Positions 33,161 to 42,611 of a stretch of DNA of 64,000 nt are shown here, one piece after another (position 1 is the first letter of the stretch; each line of letters starts with the position of its first letter). The DNA is taken from positions 162,459 through 226,458 of the forward strand of contig NZ_PIJY01000004.1 of assembly GCF_008304605.1 (NCBI RefSeq), in the 5' to 3' direction. The DNA comes from Oceanobacillus polygoni (GTDB lineage Bacteria > Bacillota > Bacilli > Bacillales > Amphibacillaceae). The notes below the pieces were generated by a model. The model was given only the letters and a program-made list of their open reading frames with translations, was not told where the DNA came from and made no database searches. The position numbers and the translations under genes are program-made.

Positions 33161-34477
33161 TTATGCAATTTTTCCGTTTATCTCTTTTTTGTTTTTACCC
33201 TTCTTTATCATTAGCGCGCCAAGATAATAGACCACACCACTAACTAGAAGGGAGTTGATTGAAGGGATACCGACTGTGATCATATAACCAGCTGCAAATC
33301 CGGATGCCCATGCAATAATTGTAATTGGGTGCATTTTTTCAACATTCGATGGCAATGTTCCATTTTTCCTAGTTTCATCCAATATTTTTCTATTTGTTTT
33401 TAAGATGAAATATTCTACTACGATAATTCCAGCAATTGGCGGAACGAGTACTCCTAGGAATACGAGAAAACTAACAAAGTGGTCAAGAATACCAAGAACT
33501 GAAAGTACCGTCCCAATAATACCTATAACGAGTGTGACCATTCCGCGATTTAATTTAATTTTAAAGACGGAGTCAAAAATGTTCGTAAATCCAAGTGAAG
33601 AAGAATATAAGTTCAAGTTATTAATTTTTACCGTTGACAGTACAACTACAAGTGCTCCTAGCCAACCAGAGGTTTGTACCATAATACTTACTACATCATT
33701 TGTTCTAGCTGCAAGTGCCATTAATACTGCAATCATGTTAATTCCAAGTTCTCCAATGAGCACCCCAATGGTTGACATCCAAAATACATCTTTACCACTT
33801 TTAGCAAATCGACTAAAATCTGGTGTAATAACTGCTCCTATAATAAACCCACCAGCGACCATTGTAGCAGCAGCCCCCATCGTTAATGCTTCACCTGCAG
33901 GAGCAGTAGAGATCAAATCTGGAATCGAATGACCACTTAATAAGTTATAGATCCCAAAGCTAACCGCCAATAGAAAAGCTGGTACTGCGATTGTAGCGGT
34001 TATACTTAATAGTTTAAAACCAAAGATTACGAGTACTGTTATACTCAATCCAGTAAGTGTTGCAGCGACGGGAAGCGATAATTTCCCTCCTGTTGCCTGT
34101 ACTAATCCCTCGGCAAAAACAGAATTTTGAACCCCAAACCATCCAATACAGGATACTGCAATTACTCCCCCTATAATACTTGATCCATATCGACCAAAGC
34201 CTGTCCACCTTGATAATAGACTTGTAGAAAGTCCCTCACGTGCACCTGCATAACCTAGGAGAAAACTGATAACCTGTAAAATAATACTTCCAAACATTGT
34301 TGCCCAAAAAGCTTGCCAAAATGTCATTCCATATCCCAAGGAAGCACCTAATATAAATTGCGAAATTGTCGCTAAAGCCCCCACCCGTACAATAGTGATA
34401 CTCCATAATGACTGTCGCGCTGACATTGGCACTCTTGATAGTGAGTAATCATCTCCGATTTTTGTTTTACTCCCCAT
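33161..34477 (-). CDS. NCS1-family permease (cytosine/hydantoin type)
   Basis: A 438-residue transporter with about 12 helices, of the nucleobase:cation symporter-1 family (CodB/Mhp1-like). Conserved pieces are DYSLSRVPMSARQSLWSITI at the N-terminus and AVITPDFSRFAKSGKDVFWM (about residues 213-232), the loop seen in CodB-like carriers. First gene of the unit with DUF917 and HyuA-like genes. The neighbourhood favours uptake of a cyclic nitrogen compound. Confidence 0.83.
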   Translation of the reverse strand: MGSKTKIGDDYSLSRVPMSARQSLWSITIVRVGALATISQFILGASLGYGMTFWQAFWATMFGSIILQVISFLLGYAGAREGLSTSLLSRWTGFGRYGSSIIGGVIAVSCIGWFGVQNSVFAEGLVQATGGKLSLPVAATLTGLSITVLVIFGFKLLSITATIAVPAFLLAVSFGIYNLLSGHSIPDLISTAPAGEALTMGAAATMVAGGFIIGAVITPDFSRFAKSGKDVFWMSTIGVLIGELGINMIAVLMALAARTNDVVSIMVQTSGWLGALVVVLSTVKINNLNLYSSSLGFTNIFDSVFKIKLNRGMVTLVIGIIGTVLSVLGILDHFVSFLVFLGVLVPPIAGIIVVEYFILKTNRKILDETRKNGTLPSNVEKMHPITIIAWASGFAAGYMITVGIPSINSLLVSGVVYYLGALMIKKGKNKKEINGKIA

Positions 34478-34644
34478 TTCCCTTACCTCCTATGTTCTTG
34501 TTGTTATTCTTTCATATGGGGAATTAGTAAACACCCACTAAAATTGAAACATTTCGTTTATTTTGTATAGTTTAATTTCAATACATATTATTTCAAAAAT
34601 ATACTTAGATTGGTTTATCAGTCCTATTAAAACAGATAGTTCTG

Positions 34645-35262
34645 TTAATTCACGCGATTGTTTGGTGCTTCGACGTTCAAGTATTTCTTGTTTAATTTAT
34701 CAAATAATGAATGGATGATATCGTCTGCTAGTACTACCTGTTCTTCAAAATCGTCATCATGATATAACTTAATACCCCAAAAGACACCATTACCAATGAG
34801 TACAAATTGCTTGATGACACGGGCAGTTTCATCCTGCGTCATCATCGGGTAACTATTTTTCAATATAGAGCCCAGTGAATGACCAAGCCAATCATTATAT
34901 CGCATCATATGGTCATTTAGATACTTTGTAATTTCTGGAATTGGTGATGTAACAAGCGAAATATATGCATCTGTACCTTGAATATCTCCTTTATGATGCG
35001 AAACAATCCCTTGAATCATAGCAGAGAAAATTTGTTCAACGGGCTTGTCTCTATTTTCGTCTAAAATGCTTTCCATTTTCCTGAAGTGATTATCCAACAG
35101 CTGTTTAAATGCAGCAATAAATAATTCTTCCTTATTTTGATAAAAAAAGTAGATGGATGCTGGCTTTATCCCAACTTCTGTTGCAATCTTTCTCATTGTT
35201 GCTCCATGGTATCCATGTAAAGCGTATTGATGTAATGCTGCATCGATTAATTTTTTCTGCAA
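34645..35262 (-). CDS. TetR/AcrR-family regulator
   Basis: A 205-residue repressor. The N-terminal HTH is LIDAALHQYALHGYHGATMR followed by KIATEVGIKPASIYFFYQNK (residues 5-45). The start is TTG at 35262, preceded by GGTGGTGAT. A palindrome and sigma-A promoter lie directly upstream, so autoregulation is likely. Next to, and on the same strand as, the NCS1/HyuA-like operon, 167 nt before it; possible regulator of that operon, but I saw no copy of its palindrome there. Confidence 0.85.
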   Translation of the reverse strand: MQKKLIDAALHQYALHGYHGATMRKIATEVGIKPASIYFFYQNKEELFIAAFKQLLDNHFRKMESILDENRDKPVEQIFSAMIQGIVSHHKGDIQGTDAYISLVTSPIPEITKYLNDHMMRYNDWLGHSLGSILKNSYPMMTQDETARVIKQFVLIGNGVFWGIKLYHDDDFEEQVVLADDIIHSLFDKLNKKYLNVEAPNNRVN

Positions 35263-35271
35263 TATATCACC

Positions 35272-35289
35272 ACCTAACGATTGTTAGGT
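35272..35289 (-). promoter_or_regulatory. TetR-type operator, ACCTAAC-N4-GTTAGGT
   Basis: A perfect 7-bp inverted repeat with a 4-nt centre, just downstream of the -10 box and ending 10 nt before the TTG start. A third GTTAGGT half-site lies at 35312-35318, overlapping the -35 box. Together these would let the repressor block its own promoter. Confidence 0.7.
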
Positions 35290-35292
35290 TCC

Positions 35293-35321
35293 ATTATATT
35301 CGTGAATGAAAGTTAGGTCAA
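35293..35321 (-). promoter_or_regulatory. Sigma-A promoter of the tetR-type gene
   Basis: TTGACC, 17 nt, TATAAT on the minus strand; the -10 is 4 nt from the operator palindrome. Confidence 0.8.
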
Positions 35322-35430
35322 TAAGTTTTTTGATAATTTAAGTAAAATGCAATCTTTCCCTAATTGCGAGAAAGCGAAACCATGGTTGATTTGTTGCGAC
35401 TAATTGGCCCTTGAAATTTTTCTATTACTT

Positions 35431-35476
35431 AAAAAATTACCTTGCGTATAGATTTTTAATCTATACGCAAGGTAAT
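35431..35476 (-). terminator. Terminator of the hutP-hutH operon
   Basis: A perfect stem of about 19 bp (ATTACCTTGCGTATAGATT and its complement) with a 3-nt loop, followed by TTTTTT on the minus strand. It lies about 50 nt past the dehydrogenase stop. Confidence 0.92.
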
Positions 35477-35527
35477 CCTCCTAAATCTTTTTCAATTTTT
35501 TCAAGTAATGAAGTTTGATTTTACCTA

Positions 35528-36529
35528 CTATCTCTCTACCTTTTCTTTAATCTTATTTCCATTTAATGATTTTGTTAGTCCTCCAGTTTTAATTCCTTCA
35601 ATAACTATATCGCATGTACGGTTTCGCAACGTTTGCAATGATTCGATTGAGTTATATGCTGAATGAGGTGTTATCAATACTTCATCCATATGAATTAATG
35701 GGTGGTCAAAGTTAGGTGGCTCCTCTGCTAAAACATCCAATGCAGCTCCACCAATATGTCCAGATTTTATTGCGTTCTCCAAATCTGTTTCATTAATAAT
35801 GCCACCTCGGCAAGTGTTTACGATAAACGCATTTTTAGGTAACTTCTTGAAACTCTCCTCATTCAAAATATTTTCGGTTTCAGCTGTTAGTGGGACATGT
35901 AGACTTAAAAACTCGGATTCATGTAATAGCTTATCAAGCGATACAGCCTCGACACCATATTCTTTGAAGACTGAATCATCTACATATGCATCGTGTGCAA
36001 TAACTTGTGCACCGAATACTTGTATTTTTTCAGCTACTTTACGTGCTATTCGTCCAAATCCTAAAAGGCCAACCGTCACATCACGAATCCTTCTAATATC
36101 CGTTATACACAACGGATCCCAACTTCTATTTTTTTGAACTTCTTTTTGGAACTGAGGTAATCGACGCATCCAATATAACAACATCGCTATTGTATGATCA
36201 GATACTTCGTCCATACAATAATCGGGTACATTTGAAACATATATCCCACGTTCAGCTGCTGCTTCTAGATCAACATGGTTGAAGCCTACACCAGACACAG
36301 CGATTACTTTACAATTTTCTAATTGGCTTATAATTTCTTCCCCACATGGAAAACCTACCTGCGCTACAACACCATCAGCAATTGGACCATATGTTAATAA
36401 ATCATCTTTTAACTCATGGATTCGTGTAACCTTTGTTTCGTATCCCGCTTCTTTATATCTTTTTAACTCCAATTCATGCTGCTCCCATTCATCGTCTAAT
36501 ATCCACACAAAAGGTTTTTCATTATACAT
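35528..36529 (-). CDS. D-2-hydroxyacid dehydrogenase (C-terminal-binding-protein type) in the hut operon
   Basis: A 333-residue NAD-dependent D-2-hydroxyacid dehydrogenase. The NAD site is VGLLGFGRIARKVAEKIQVF (residues about 148-167); the catalytic Arg is in VNTCRGGIINETDL, the Glu in DVLAEEPP and the His in LITPHSAYNS. ATG at 36529 is chosen because GGAGG precedes it by 8 nt; an earlier ATG at 36544 sits on that site. Last gene after hutP, hutH and an aminotransferase, 39 nt from the latter and before a strong terminator. In this context the substrate may be imidazolelactate/imidazolepyruvate; that is inference. Confidence 0.85.
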   Translation of the reverse strand: MYNEKPFVWILDDEWEQHELELKRYKEAGYETKVTRIHELKDDLLTYGPIADGVVAQVGFPCGEEIISQLENCKVIAVSGVGFNHVDLEAAAERGIYVSNVPDYCMDEVSDHTIAMLLYWMRRLPQFQKEVQKNRSWDPLCITDIRRIRDVTVGLLGFGRIARKVAEKIQVFGAQVIAHDAYVDDSVFKEYGVEAVSLDKLLHESEFLSLHVPLTAETENILNEESFKKLPKNAFIVNTCRGGIINETDLENAIKSGHIGGAALDVLAEEPPNFDHPLIHMDEVLITPHSAYNSIESLQTLRNRTCDIVIEGIKTGGLTKSLNGNKIKEKVER

Positions 36530-36568
36530 GATTTGTTCCTCCATTTTTTATCATATTAAATTCAATGA

Positions 36569-37687
36569 TTAATAAGTAGATGTTTCAGCTCGAATAGAGC
36601 TTAATAGTTCAACCAATAATTGATTTTGTTCTCTTGTTCCTATTGTAATTCGGGCGTGATTAGGATAACCCCAAGGTGTGGCTGGTCTAATAATGATTCC
36701 ATGAGGTAGTAATCCTTTAAATAAAGATACGGAATCCATGTTCAAGTAAACAAATAAAAAGTTAGTATGGGACTCAATAACTTCATAGCCAAGCGCTTTC
36801 AATTCTTTACATAAATATACTTTCTCTCTTTTATTCTCCAGCAAATGACTTTTTGCAAATGCTTGATCGTTTATTGCAGCAATAGCAGCATGAATAGCTG
36901 TACGATTCGTTGCAAATGGTTCGCGAATACGCAATACCGGTTCTAGTTTTTCCTTAGGTGCAACAGCATAACCAACTCGTAATCCAGCAAGCCCATAATA
37001 TTTAGAGAATGTTCGGACAGTAATAATTGGATATGATTTTTTAAATAAATCAATCCCATTCATGTAGTCATTATCTTCAACATATTCTATATACGCTTCA
37101 TCCAAAACTACTTGTACATGATCCGGTACTTTATCTAAAAATGCTAGCAATTGTTCAGTAGAGACAATCGTTCCCGTTGGATTATTTGGATTACAGATAA
37201 AAATCATTTTGGTGTCAAGCGTGATTTGTTCATATATTGTATCTAGATTGAAGCACCAATCTGCAGTCAAATCTACTTCAATTGGCACACCGCCCATTAA
37301 TAGTGTTGTAGAACGATAAGTCGGGAATGTTGGTGTACAGTATATAACCTCATCCCCTTCATTGACATATGCACTAATTAACAATGTCAATATATTATCA
37401 GCTCCGTTGGCTGTTATAATTTCATCTGAAGAAACATGATAAAAATGCGCTAATCCTTCACGGAGCTCCTTCGCAGTCGTTTCTGGATAATACTGGATGT
37501 CTTCAATTGATTGTCTTGCTGCCTCCATTGCCTTTGGAGAAGCTCCTCGTGGATTTTCATTTGAAGCGAGACGTAATACGCGTTCTAAATGATACTCCTT
37601 CTTTACATCCTCAATCGATTTTCCTGGAATATATGGGTCAATATTCGTAATCTCATTCCTCCATGTTGGCTTACTCAATATCATCAT
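36569..37687 (-). CDS. HisC-like (histidinol-phosphate/aromatic) aminotransferase in the hut operon
   Basis: A 372-residue fold-type I aminotransferase of the HisC family. ERVLRLASNENPRGASPKAM (residues about 34-53) and NPNNPTGTIVS match the family; the PLP Lys is in TFSKYYGLAGLRVGYA (around residue 228). Such enzymes act on histidinol phosphate, and many also on histidine, Phe or Tyr. The initiation site is uncertain: ATG at 37687 or TTG at 37678 with AAAGGA 8 nt away. It lies 22 nt after hutH and no other his biosynthetic gene is nearby. A catabolic transaminase (histidine with imidazolepyruvate) therefore seems more likely than a biosynthetic one. Confidence 0.83.
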   Translation of the reverse strand: MMILSKPTWRNEITNIDPYIPGKSIEDVKKEYHLERVLRLASNENPRGASPKAMEAARQSIEDIQYYPETTAKELREGLAHFYHVSSDEIITANGADNILTLLISAYVNEGDEVIYCTPTFPTYRSTTLLMGGVPIEVDLTADWCFNLDTIYEQITLDTKMIFICNPNNPTGTIVSTEQLLAFLDKVPDHVQVVLDEAYIEYVEDNDYMNGIDLFKKSYPIITVRTFSKYYGLAGLRVGYAVAPKEKLEPVLRIREPFATNRTAIHAAIAAINDQAFAKSHLLENKREKVYLCKELKALGYEVIESHTNFLFVYLNMDSVSLFKGLLPHGIIIRPATPWGYPNHARITIGTREQNQLLVELLSSIRAETSTY

Positions 37688-37709
37688 CCTTTAACTATAT
37701 TCATAGATT

Positions 37710-39227
37710 TTAAGAGTGTAAAAAAACGGATCTGTTCTTTCTTTTATTCCTCGGGTTTAAAACCTCATTCACGGTCTCGATGTCGTTAGAGAAAATCCGA
37801 TCTTTCGTTATGCTTGGTACTATTTCTCGCATTTCTTCCCATTTTGTACGTAATTTAGGTGAGAGTTTTTCGACTCCACGATATTCTGCTGCTTGTAAAG
37901 CACAAATACATTCAACCGCTAAAACACGACGAGTATTTTGCACAATCATACTTGCGTGTCTTGCTGCAATTGTTCCCATGCTAACATGGTCCTCTTGATT
38001 TGCAGACGATGGAATAGAATCGACACTTGCAGGATGAGCTAAGGTTTTATTTTCAGATACCAGTGATGCAGCAGCGTATTGCATAATCATTGCGCCTGAT
38101 TGCAATCCAGGTTGCGGGCTTAAAAATGCTGGTAAATCACTTAACTGTGGATTTACTAAACGTTCAATACGTCGTTCTGATATATTTGCCAATTCGGCTA
38201 CAGCGATTTTCATAAAGTCCATCGCTAAAGCAATTGGTTGCCCATGGAAATTCCCACCTGATATAACAAGCTCTCCCTCATTGAATATTAATGGATTATC
38301 TGTCGCTGCATTTGCTTCAATCTCCAATTTTTCTTTCACATAATCCAAAGCCTGCCATGTAGCACCATGTACTTGTGGAATACATCGGATGGAATATGCA
38401 TCCTGTACCCTTTTTTCTCCCTGATGCGTGATTAACTTGCTGTCCTCCAACCATTCCCGCATTCGTTCTGCAACAGCAACTTGCTGTGGGTACCCTCTTG
38501 CTTCATGAACATTAGGATGGAATGCATCAATAATTCCTTCCAAACCTTCTACTGTGAGAGCAGCAATCCATTCACTATCATACGCAAGTTTTTCCGCTTC
38601 GAAATAATTCACCACTCCCATAGCTACCATTGCCTGTGTTCCATTAATAAGCGCTAACCCTTCCTTTGCTTGCAACGTAATTGGTTGGATGCCCTTTTGG
38701 CTCAAAATAGGCTCAGCATCCACCAATTGGCCATCTTTTTCATGAACTTTTCCCTCTCCTATTAACACGAGTGCTAAATGGGATAATGGTGCTAAGTCTC
38801 CGGATGCCCCTAATGAACCTTGCTGTGGAATGACGGGATGTACATGATGATTAATCAGTTTAGCTAATAGTTCGACTAATTCGGATCGGACTCCTGAAAA
38901 CCCTTTCAATAAAGCGTTTAAGCGTAAAACCATCATTGCCCTTGAAACTACTTCTGGAAATGGATCTCCAATCCCACATGCATGAGAACGAATCAAATTC
39001 AATTGCAATTCTTCTACATCCTCTTCCTTAATTATAACATCACTGAATTTTCCAAACCCAGTATTTATACCATAAACCGTTTTTTTGTCTGCAACGATTC
39101 GTTCGACTGCCTTTCTACTTTCCATAACGTTTTGCATAGACGATTTAGAAATGGTTATTTCTTCATAATCAAGACAGATTTTTTTCAGCTGTTCAATCGT
39201 TAGTGAATAACCTGTTAATTCAATCAT
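37710..39227 (-). CDS. hutH: Histidine ammonia-lyase
   Basis: A 505-residue lyase that removes ammonia from histidine to give urocanate. The MIO prosthetic group forms from Ala141-Ser142-Gly143 in [14 protein letters not shown], and the catalytic Tyr is in VYGINTGFG (residues 51-59). Full length for the family. ATG at 39227 is preceded by GGGAGG. Expression should need HutP-dependent antitermination, given the terminator and NAG-triplet site upstream. First enzyme gene of a hutP-hutH-aminotransferase-dehydrogenase unit, apart from hutU-I-G. Confidence 0.95.
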   Translation of the reverse strand: MIELTGYSLTIEQLKKICLDYEEITISKSSMQNVMESRKAVERIVADKKTVYGINTGFGKFSDVIIKEEDVEELQLNLIRSHACGIGDPFPEVVSRAMMVLRLNALLKGFSGVRSELVELLAKLINHHVHPVIPQQGSLGASGDLAPLSHLALVLIGEGKVHEKDGQLVDAEPILSQKGIQPITLQAKEGLALINGTQAMVAMGVVNYFEAEKLAYDSEWIAALTVEGLEGIIDAFHPNVHEARGYPQQVAVAERMREWLEDSKLITHQGEKRVQDAYSIRCIPQVHGATWQALDYVKEKLEIEANAATDNPLIFNEGELVISGGNFHGQPIALAMDFMKIAVAELANISERRIERLVNPQLSDLPAFLSPQPGLQSGAMIMQYAAASLVSENKTLAHPASVDSIPSSANQEDHVSMGTIAARHASMIVQNTRRVLAVECICALQAAEYRGVEKLSPKLRTKWEEMREIVPSITKDRIFSNDIETVNEVLNPRNKRKNRSVFLHS

Positions 39228-39261
39228 TTTTTCACTTCCTCCCTAACCTTTAAACATAGAA

Positions 39262-39302
39262 AGAGGCGATAATGGCATGGGAAATAAGCCATCATCACCT
39301 CC
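39262..39302 (-). terminator. Regulated hut terminator between hutP and hutH
   Basis: On the minus strand GGAGGTGATGATGGC pairs with GCCATTATCGCCTCT (two G-U pairs) across an 11-nt loop, followed by the T-rich CTTTCTATGTTT. It lies in the position of the HutP-controlled terminator of B. subtilis. Confidence 0.75.
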
Positions 39303-39318
39303 TAACAACTCGTTACTA
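39302..39318 (-). promoter_or_regulatory. HutP RNA-binding site: three NAG triplets with 4-nt spacing
   Basis: The leader RNA reads UAG-uaac-GAG-uugu-UAG. HutP is known to bind three NAG triplets spaced by four nucleotides, in the presence of L-histidine and Mg2+. The site abuts the 5' arm of the terminator stem, so binding would favour read-through into hutH and the two genes after it. Confidence 0.75.
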
Positions 39319-39339
39319 TAGGTCATGATTATTTATTAT

Positions 39340-39777
39340 TTAAATGTGATTAATGCCTAAGCCAATTGCTTCATGTTCCAAACCCTTAACTGGAGCACCA
39401 ATCGTTCCGTAGAAAGCTACAGCGATCCACTCGCCTTCTTTTTTCTCTTGATAAGGATTTCCCCTTACAACCGCAAACCGAAGTCCAACAGTCCGCATCA
39501 TATCGCCAATAGCTAATTGTCCTCTCGTTACACCTTCAAGCGCTTCCAAAATCGCATGATACAATGCATGCGTCTCTCGATAAACACCTTCTTCAATTAG
39601 ACCCGTTCGCTTTACAGCGGTTTCAACTGCTGAAATTACTTTCTGCATGTTCATGGACCCAACTTTACCTTCACAGACTATCACTTCATCCATGATAGAT
39701 TCAAAAGGACTGCGTTCATCGTCATCTAGCATTGCAAGCAATGTAGCTAATTTTCCAATATGAAGTCTCTGTGTCAT
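39340..39777 (-). CDS. hutP: HutP antiterminator
   Basis: A 145-residue RNA-binding regulator. It matches HutP throughout: [25 protein letters not shown]-like [15 protein letters not shown], and the C-terminal [20 protein letters not shown] followed by AIGLGINH, which carries the histidine- and Mg2+-binding His residues. In the presence of histidine it binds the hut leader and prevents terminator formation. First gene of its operon, with a clear sigma-A promoter upstream; AGGGGAAGC precedes the ATG. Confidence 0.95.
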   Translation of the reverse strand: MTQRLHIGKLATLLAMLDDDERSPFESIMDEVIVCEGKVGSMNMQKVISAVETAVKRTGLIEEGVYRETHALYHAILEALEGVTRGQLAIGDMMRTVGLRFAVVRGNPYQEKKEGEWIAVAFYGTIGAPVKGLEHEAIGLGINHI

Positions 39778-39827
39778 GTATGCTTCCCCTAATCAGCGAA
39801 ATTTTCTAATAGCTATTATCTAATAAC

Positions 39828-39857
39828 ATTATATGCTTTCACCAAAACATTAGTCAA
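39828..39857 (-). promoter_or_regulatory. Sigma-A promoter of hutP
   Basis: TTGACT, 18 nt, TATAAT on the minus strand, about 50 nt before the hutP ATG. Confidence 0.8.
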
Positions 39858-39914
39858 TAAATTTAGGAAAATTTCGTAAATTAATAGTAGATGGTTTAAA
39901 TGGAAGAACTTCAT

Positions 39915-41342
39915 TTATTCTACTACTTTTTCAAATTCCTCTTCTTTACTAACTGGCGGTTGATAAGTTAGTAGTGAAACGACAAAATATAGAATTAATG
40001 CGACCAATACAGATAGTACTTCTATAGGAAATTCACCAACAGTGAAACCGGAAATCCCTAAAATGGCCACTAGTAATCCCCCAATGAAAGATGAATATGC
40101 GCCTTGGACCGTCCCCTTTTTCCATAACAGGCCTACGACAACTGGAGTAAAAACACCTGATGTGTATAGCGTGTATGAAATAAGTAGACCGTCGACAATC
40201 GAAGGCAGAATCGTTGCAACTAATATTGCTACCCCACCAAGAATTAGTGTCCAAATACGTGACAAACCTAATAAACGGCGATCTTCTTTTTCACTTTTTT
40301 CTTTTGCAGCTGTCGTTGTACCCTTTAAATACAAATCATTTATAATATGGGACGTTCCAGCTGTCAAAATAGAGTTTGCTGTCGACATAATGGCTGCCAT
40401 TACAGCCGCTAAAACAATTCCCGCGACAAAATCTGGTAGTAGTTGATTAATAACTGTCGGTAAAGCTAAACGTGAATCTGTTAGTTCTGGAAATAAAGCA
40501 CGTGCTCCCATCCCGATTATTACAGGAAATATTGTAATAACTGTTAGCATAATTCCCGCGATCCACGCTGCTCTTTTTGCAACCTTTCCGTCTTTTGTTG
40601 CGAATAAACGCTGATAAACATCTTGCCCGATCATATTATATAAAATTAGTGGCAATGCTAACCAAATCATAAAGCTAATATCCCAATTCGCTGTAAGGCT
40701 TAGGAATTCACCTTTTTCTACTGAAGACATACCTGCACCTAGGCCGCTAAAACCTCCAGCTTTCACTAATACAATTACACTTGCAGTTATCGTTCCAGCT
40801 ACAGCAACAATAATATGAATAAAATCCGTTATCGTTGCGCCCCATAACCCACCTACTGCAGTATAAATAATAAACACAACTGAAACAATAATTGCTCCGG
40901 TCATTGACCCTACACCAAACATTTCCAATACACTACTTGCAGCAGCAACTTGTGAGGCTAAAATTCCAAGTAGGGCAACTAATGAAAGCAAACAACACAT
41001 GACTCTTAAACTATTACTTTTATAACGCTCCATAATAAAGTCAGGAACGGTAAACAATGCGAGTTTTCGCATTCGAAAAATGATAAGACTGATTAAGACA
41101 AAACCAATCCCACCGCCTATCCCATTCCACCAGGATACTAAGCCCACATCAAAGCCTTTTTCCGATAATCCAACAACCTTACCGCCGCCATATAGCGTTG
41201 CTACTAAAGCGAAGGACCCTAACCATACTCCTAACCGTCTTCCAGCTAACAAATAATCGGTTACCCCGTTATTATATTTATTTGCCCAAACACCTACCAG
41301 AAAGATAATCAGTAGGTAAAGCACTAAAATTGTTAAAACCAT
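39915..41342 (-). CDS. Sodium:solute symporter (SSS family) in the hut locus
   Basis: A 475-residue membrane protein of the solute:sodium symporter family with about 13 helices. Typical pieces are VTDYLLAGRRLGVWLGSFAL (residues about 27-46), the Na+-site helix LVATLYGGGKVVGLSEKGF, and AVMAAIMSTANSILTAGTSH (about 316-335). ATG at 41342 follows AAAGGAGTG by 6 nt. Last gene of the hutU group, so it may import histidine, urocanate or another imidazole acid in place of the amino acid permease HutM of B. subtilis. The ligand is not known. Confidence 0.85.
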   Translation of the reverse strand: MVLTILVLYLLIIFLVGVWANKYNNGVTDYLLAGRRLGVWLGSFALVATLYGGGKVVGLSEKGFDVGLVSWWNGIGGGIGFVLISLIIFRMRKLALFTVPDFIMERYKSNSLRVMCCLLSLVALLGILASQVAAASSVLEMFGVGSMTGAIIVSVVFIIYTAVGGLWGATITDFIHIIVAVAGTITASVIVLVKAGGFSGLGAGMSSVEKGEFLSLTANWDISFMIWLALPLILYNMIGQDVYQRLFATKDGKVAKRAAWIAGIMLTVITIFPVIIGMGARALFPELTDSRLALPTVINQLLPDFVAGIVLAAVMAAIMSTANSILTAGTSHIINDLYLKGTTTAAKEKSEKEDRRLLGLSRIWTLILGGVAILVATILPSIVDGLLISYTLYTSGVFTPVVVGLLWKKGTVQGAYSSFIGGLLVAILGISGFTVGEFPIEVLSVLVALILYFVVSLLTYQPPVSKEEEFEKVVE

Positions 41343-41456
41343 ATGTTTCACTCCTTTATCCAATAGTCGAAGTGGTGCAATTGAACCGATTTAAAGTCGC
41401 TGTATTATAACGGTTTCAAAGTATATATCGCATATTGCAGATATACCTCATAATGT

Positions 41457-42596
41457 TTACTTTAGTAAGTGATGTGAAATAACCATTTTTTGAACCTGAG
41501 ATGTTCCCTCAAAAATCTCCAGTATTCGTTGATCACGGTAAAAGCGTTCAACTGGGTACTCTTTCATATATCCATACCCACCATGAATTTGTACTGCCTT
41601 ATGGATGATCCGATTGGATGCTTCGGAAGTAAATAACTTTGCAATCGATGCTTCATTCGACAAACGATACCCTTCTTTGTCTTTTAAACTGGCGGCGAAG
41701 TACGTATATAATCGTCCGATTTCTAGCTCTGCAGCCATTTCTGCCATCATCCACTGAAGCCCTTGGAAATTAGAAATTGTCTCGTTAAAAGCAATTCGTT
41801 CTTTCGAATAGGCAAGGCTTTCGTCTAGAGCTGCTTGCGCGAGTCCTACTGCCATCGCAGCTATACCAATACGTCCTCGGTCGACTACTGTCATCGCAAT
41901 TTTAAAACCTTCTCCTTCTTGACCAACCAAATTCTCTTTTGGTATACGGCAATTTTCAAAGATAATCTCGTATGTTCTAGCTCCTCTAATCCCCATTTTG
42001 TCATCGCCAGCTCCATAGGATAATCCAGGTGTTCCCTTGTCCACAATAAAAGCACTAATACCCTTGCTCCCTTTTGTTGTTTCTGTTTTTGCATAGACAA
42101 CTAATGTATCCGCATAGGCACCATTTGTTATAAAAATTTTCGATCCATTAAGGACATATTCGTCACCTTCAAGCTTTGCGGTTGTTTTCATGGAAGATAC
42201 ATCTGTTCCACCATTTGGTTCTGTTAAACAAAAGGCGAATAACTTTTCTCCCGTACATCCAGGAACTAAATATGCTTGTCTTTGTTCTTCATTTGAAGCA
42301 AGAAACAGTCCGTCAATTCCTAAATAGTGTGCGGTTAAAATGGAACCCGTCGCAGCACATCCACGTGTTATTTCTTCAACCGCAATTGCTTCTGTTATTG
42401 CATCTGCACCTACACCTCCATCTTTTTCTGGATAGGCGATCCCCATTAGCCCAAGTTCTGCTAACCTCGGTATATGTTCCGTTGGAAATCGATTTTCTTC
42501 GTCCAATTCTGCAGCTTTTGGTTTTAATACTTCATTACTAAAGTCACGCACCATTTTTCGAATGGTCAATTGTTCATCGGTAAAATCAAAATTCAA
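41457..42596 (-). CDS. Acyl-CoA dehydrogenase in the hut locus
   Basis: A 379-residue FAD enzyme of the acyl-CoA dehydrogenase family. FCLTEPNGGTDVSSMKTTA (residues about 123-141) and ITNGAYADTLVVYAKT bind FAD; the catalytic Glu is in RDQRILEIFEGTSQVQ near residue 364, as in short-chain enzymes. The start is TTG at 42596 with GGAGG 8 nt upstream. It introduces a 2,3-double bond into an acyl-CoA. It follows a family III CoA-transferase by 15 nt inside the histidine locus. Oxidation of imidazolepropionyl-CoA to urocanoyl-CoA is a plausible role; glutaryl- or short-chain acyl-CoA is the alternative. Confidence 0.88.
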   Translation of the reverse strand: MNFDFTDEQLTIRKMVRDFSNEVLKPKAAELDEENRFPTEHIPRLAELGLMGIAYPEKDGGVGADAITEAIAVEEITRGCAATGSILTAHYLGIDGLFLASNEEQRQAYLVPGCTGEKLFAFCLTEPNGGTDVSSMKTTAKLEGDEYVLNGSKIFITNGAYADTLVVYAKTETTKGSKGISAFIVDKGTPGLSYGAGDDKMGIRGARTYEIIFENCRIPKENLVGQEGEGFKIAMTVVDRGRIGIAAMAVGLAQAALDESLAYSKERIAFNETISNFQGLQWMMAEMAAELEIGRLYTYFAASLKDKEGYRLSNEASIAKLFTSEASNRIIHKAVQIHGGYGYMKEYPVERFYRDQRILEIFEGTSQVQKMVISHHLLK

Positions 42597-42611
42597 TGTA
42601 ACTACCTCCCT

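Noticed and set aside
39884..39924. AGTAGA/TCTACT-bounded hairpin at the end of the symporter gene
   Set aside because: It overlaps the stop codon and has no T-run, so a terminator there is not supported; the stem is mostly interrupted.
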